A DNA stretch of 64,000 nt from Actinomycetota bacterium (GTDB lineage Bacteria; Actinomycetota; Acidimicrobiia; Acidimicrobiales; Palsa-688). Positions within the stretch are counted from its first letter, which is position 1; each line of letters starts with the position of its first letter. Under the pieces are notes generated by a model. It worked only from the letters and a program-made list of their open reading frames with translations, was not told the origin of the DNA and searched no databases. The translations under genes and the position numbers were made by a program. The stretch lies in contig JAJPKN010000054.1 of the NCBI GenBank assembly GCA_021323695.1, positions 1 to 64,000 on the forward strand, in the 5' to 3' direction. Below are positions 61,248 to 64,000 of the stretch, piece after piece.

Positions 61248-63056
61248 GTGGGCCAGCGGCTCGAGGACTACGCCCTCATAGGCGACACCCACACGGCGGC
61301 CCTGGTGGGCCGGGACGGCTCCATCGACTGGCTGTGCGTGCCCCGTTTCGACTCCGCCGCCTGCTTCGCCGCCCTGCTGGGTGAGCCTGGCCACGGGCGA
61401 TGGCTGGTGGCACCCAAAGGGGGCGGGCCGGCCACCCGCCGCTCCTACCGGGGGAGCACCCTGGTGCTGGACCAGGAGTGGGACACTCCCACCGGCAGCG
61501 TGCGGGTCACCGACTTCATGCCTATCCGCCACCACCACCCCCGGGTCTTCCGGGTCGTGGAGGGCCTGGCGGGAAGCGTGGAGATGGAGACGGAGCTGGT
61601 GGTCCGCTTCGAGTACGGCTCCCAGGTCCCCTGGGTGGTGAAGACGGCCAGTGGCATCCGGGCGGTGGCCGGGCCGGACGAGGTGGTCCTGGACAGCCCG
61701 GTGCCCCTGCGGGGCGAGCACCTGCGCCACCGCGCCAGCTTCGTGGCCCGGGAGGGCGAGGCCCTCGCCTTTCGTTTGCAGTGGGCGCCCTCCTACGGGG
61801 AGCAAGCCCGCCTGCTGGACGCCCGCGAAGCGCTGGCCAGCACCCTTTCGTACTGGGAGGACTGGTCCGCCGGCCTCAGCCAGGTCCACGGCGAGTGGGA
61901 GGCGCTGGTACGGCGCAGCCTCCTCACCCTGAAGGCACTGACCTACGCCCCCAGCGGGGGCATAGTGGCGGCGCCCACCACTTCCCTGCCCGAGCAGCTG
62001 GGTGGGAGCCGCAACTGGGACTACCGCTACTGCTGGGTCCGGGACGCCACCTTGACCCTGGACGGCCTCGTCGAAGCCGGCTGCCGCGACGAGGCCGAGG
62101 CGTGGCTGTGGTGGTTGGTGCGGGCGGCGGCCGGGGCACCGGCACAGCTGCAGGTGGTCTACGGCGTGGCCGGTGAGCGGCGGCTGCCCGAGCTCGAGGT
62201 CGACTGGCTGCCCGGCTATGAGGCGTCGCGCCCGGTGCGCATAGGCAACGCCGCCTCCTTGCAGTTCCAGCTAGACGTTTTCGGCGAGCTCATGGAGGCG
62301 GTGGACCGGGCCCGGTCGCACGGGGTGGTGGCCGATGGTGCCATCTGGGACCTCCAGCGGGCCCTGCTCGGGTTCGTCGAGGAGCACTGGGATGAGCCTG
62401 ACCAGGGCATCTGGGAGCTGCGAGGCCCGCCCCGCCCCCTGGTGTACTCCCGGGTCATGGCCTGGGTGGCGCTGGACCGGGGCGTCAAGGCCGTCGAGTC
62501 CTACGGCCTGCCCGGGCCAGCCCCGCGCTGGCGGGAAGCCCGTGACGCGGTGCGCGAGCAGGTGTGCTCTCAGGGGTTCAACCCCCGGGTGGGGGCCTTC
62601 GTCCAGTCCTACGGCTCCGACGAGCTCGACGCCAGCTTGCTCATGGTCCCTTTGGTCGGGTTCCTCCCGGTCGACGACCCCAGGGTCGTGGGCACCATCG
62701 AGGCCGTCCAGCGCGAGCTGATGGTCGACGGGTTCGTGGCCCGCTACCGGGCCACCTCGGGCGTGGACGGGCTGGGGGACGAAGAGGGGACGTTCCTGCC
62801 CTGCAGCTTGTGGCTGGTCTCCTGCCTCGCCCTGCTGGGGCGCGTGGAGGAGGCCGGCCAGATCTTCGAGCGGGTCGTGGCGGTGGCCAACGACGTCGGG
62901 CTGCTGTCAGAGGAGTACGACACCGGGCGCAGGAGGCTGGTCGGCAACTTCCCCCAGGCTTTCACCCACGTCGCCTTGGTCAATGCCGCCCGCCACCTGG
63001 CCGTGGCCACCGCCAGGGGGGCCAGCGCCCCGTCCGCTCCGGCCCACCCCGGTTGA
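61248..63056 (+). CDS. Glycoside hydrolase family 15 protein (glucoamylase/trehalase-like)
   Basis: The protein (602 aa) has the N-terminal beta domain (YALIGDTHTAALVGRDGSID followed by WLCVPRFD) and an (alpha/alpha)6 catalytic domain. The catalytic acid is probably the Glu of DQGIWELRG and the base the first Glu pair of GDEEGTFLPCSLW; GSRNWDYRYCWVRDATLTLD lines the site. It has no signal peptide, so it acts in the cytoplasm. Actinobacterial members of this type include trehalases and glucoamylases. Its neighbours glgC and glgM make either use plausible. Confidence 0.88.
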   Translation: MGQRLEDYALIGDTHTAALVGRDGSIDWLCVPRFDSAACFAALLGEPGHGRWLVAPKGGGPATRRSYRGSTLVLDQEWDTPTGSVRVTDFMPIRHHHPRVFRVVEGLAGSVEMETELVVRFEYGSQVPWVVKTASGIRAVAGPDEVVLDSPVPLRGEHLRHRASFVAREGEALAFRLQWAPSYGEQARLLDAREALASTLSYWEDWSAGLSQVHGEWEALVRRSLLTLKALTYAPSGGIVAAPTTSLPEQLGGSRNWDYRYCWVRDATLTLDGLVEAGCRDEAEAWLWWLVRAAAGAPAQLQVVYGVAGERRLPELEVDWLPGYEASRPVRIGNAASLQFQLDVFGELMEAVDRARSHGVVADGAIWDLQRALLGFVEEHWDEPDQGIWELRGPPRPLVYSRVMAWVALDRGVKAVESYGLPGPAPRWREARDAVREQVCSQGFNPRVGAFVQSYGSDELDASLLMVPLVGFLPVDDPRVVGTIEAVQRELMVDGFVARYRATSGVDGLGDEEGTFLPCSLWLVSCLALLGRVEEAGQIFERVVAVANDVGLLSEEYDTGRRRLVGNFPQAFTHVALVNAARHLAVATARGASAPSAPAHPG

Positions 63057-63058
63057 GC

Positions 63059-63925
63059 TCACCGCCGGCTCCGGGCAGTGAGCCGGCGGACGGCGCCGGT
63101 GACTGCCTCAGGGTGAAGTTGAGGGAGCAAGTGCCCCCCGCCCCGGACCTCCTCCAGGCTGGCTCCCGGTATGGCCGCGGCGAGGCCGCGGCTGGCCCGC
63201 AGGGGCACGATGCGGTCGGTGCTGCCGGCTACGACTGTGGTGGGGACGCCCACGGAGGGCAGTTGGGCGGCCAGTACGGGCAGCTCGTGCACCAAGGCCC
63301 GCTGCTCGATGGCGAAGCTGTGCCAGGTGGGCCGGCTGCGCCAGGAGCGAGCCATTTCGGCCAGCTCTTGTCGGATCTGCCCTCGTAGCCGCCAGCCGGC
63401 GAAGGCGCGCGCCGGCCCCCAGGCCAGGAGGCGGCCGGCGGTGCTGAGGGTGAGCGCAGCCAGGGCGGTGCCGACCAGGGGACGGGCCAGCAGGCGGTCC
63501 AGCCTCCCAAGGGGCTCACCGGGCACGACCGAGCAGACCAGGACCAACCCGCTCACAGCGTCGGGGTAGTCAATAGCCATCCTCAAAGCGACCCCGCCCG
63601 CCCAGCTGTGGCCGACCACCACCGCCTTTCCCACCTGCAGGCCCTCCAGCAGGCCGGCAACGGCCCGGGCATTGGTGGCAAAGCCCCCTGCTCGCCCGTG
63701 GCTGCGGCCGTAGCCGGGCCGGTCCAGCGTGACCACGGTATGGTCGCGGGCCAGATCGTCGGCAACTGCCCTCCAGTCGCCCGCCCGGCCGGGCTGCCCG
63801 TGGAGCAGCACGACGGCGTTGCCGGCGCCGCGCAGTTCGAAATAGAGGTCGGGGGGCTTGGTCAACTCGGCGTGGGGGCCCGGGCCCCGGCGGCCCGGTG
63901 GCCTTGGTGCTGTCGTCCAGAGCAC
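63059..63925 (-). CDS. Alpha/beta hydrolase
   Basis: The protein (288 aa) has the alpha/beta hydrolase layout: oxyanion motif LLHGQPG, nucleophile elbow VVGHSWAGG (Ser), Asp in AGSTDRIVPL and His in RGGGHLLPQLHP. A cap domain lies between about residues 140 and 210. The start at GTG 63925 is not certain; homology begins near residue 25. It converges on the GH15 gene with a 2-base gap. The substrate is unknown; haloperoxidase, esterase or lipase activity is possible. Confidence 0.85.
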   Translation of the reverse strand: MLWTTAPRPPGRRGPGPHAELTKPPDLYFELRGAGNAVVLLHGQPGRAGDWRAVADDLARDHTVVTLDRPGYGRSHGRAGGFATNARAVAGLLEGLQVGKAVVVGHSWAGGVALRMAIDYPDAVSGLVLVCSVVPGEPLGRLDRLLARPLVGTALAALTLSTAGRLLAWGPARAFAGWRLRGQIRQELAEMARSWRSRPTWHSFAIEQRALVHELPVLAAQLPSVGVPTTVVAGSTDRIVPLRASRGLAAAIPGASLEEVRGGGHLLPQLHPEAVTGAVRRLTARSRR

Positions 63926-63965
63926 GGCCCGCAGGACCGGCAGGGCGGGGACGGCCTGGCAGGCG

Positions 63966-63971
63966 TACGAT
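63966..63971 (+). promoter_or_regulatory. Predicted -10 box near the window end
   Basis: TACGAT is followed by seven bases (CTCGTCC) and a GTG at 63979, the same leaderless geometry as at map and the GH15 gene. It is divergent from the hydrolase gene. Confidence 0.4.
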
Positions 63972-63978
63972 CTCGTCC

Positions 63979-64000
63979 GTGTGGGTGCGCTGGGCCGGGC
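63979..64000 (+). CDS. Possible start of the next gene, cut by the window edge
   Basis: From GTG 63979 the frame reads VWVRWAG and stays open to the end. The only support is the well-placed -10 box. Seven residues allow no assignment. Confidence 0.3.

Overview
The window is very GC-rich and densely packed, with many 1-4 base gene overlaps (ATGA, GTGA, TTGA, TGATG) and frequent GTG and TTG starts. It reads as the chromosome of a member of the Actinomycetota. The support is an mtrA-mtrB-lpqB-like cassette, the ctaE-qcrC-qcrA-qcrB order, an Rv1086-like Z-prenyltransferase, GlgM-type glycogen genes, and many starts placed 6-9 bases after a TANNNT box as in leaderless transcripts. The ribosomal proteins carry unusual tails and the ribosomal locus is broken up, which suggests a deep or poorly sampled lineage, possibly Acidimicrobiia-like. 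That placement is inference.

Layout. 1-1.9 kb: HD-GYP phosphodiesterase with a 400-residue Pro/Ala/Thr tail. 1.9-10.8 kb (minus): recC-recB-recD. 11-13.8 kb: isoaspartyl peptidase/asparaginase, short-chain Z-prenyl diphosphate synthase, family 2 glycosyltransferase. 13.9-26.1 kb (plus): S10-spc ribosomal cluster from rplC to rplO, then secY and adk. 26.1-46.3 kb: a 20-kb non-ribosomal block with a STAS protein, mtrAB-lpqB, two surface proteins, a Tad/Flp pilus locus (tadZ-A-B-C, TadE- and TadG-like, Flp pilin, a long prepilin), two probable glycosylation genes and three LuxR-type regulators. 47.2-51.7 kb: map, rpmJ, rpsM, rpsK, rpsD, rpoA, rplQ, truA. 51.8-52.8 kb (minus): queF and a YhhQ-type transporter. 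53-56.9 kb: ctaE-qcrCAB. 57-59.4 kb: glgC-glgM. 59.6-61.2 kb: ftsEX. 61.2-63.9 kb: a GH15 enzyme and an alpha/beta hydrolase.

How the parts fit. In most Actinomycetota adk is followed directly by map, infA, rpmJ and the alpha operon. Here the pilus and envelope block sits between adk and map; rpsJ is not next to rplC, and infA is absent between map and rpmJ. The block looks like a coherent surface module: a cytoplasmic motor and platform, pseudopilins, a pilin operon ending in a polyprenyl-phosphate-sugar synthase, a divergent GT-C-like membrane protein, a highly expressed-looking secreted protein, and its own regulators. My main hypothesis is a glycosylated Tad pilus with atypical minor subunits, co-located with envelope-stress signalling (MtrAB).

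No tRNA, rRNA, CRISPR array, insertion sequence, integrase or origin was recognised. Functions are assigned from motifs read by eye; no database search was run.
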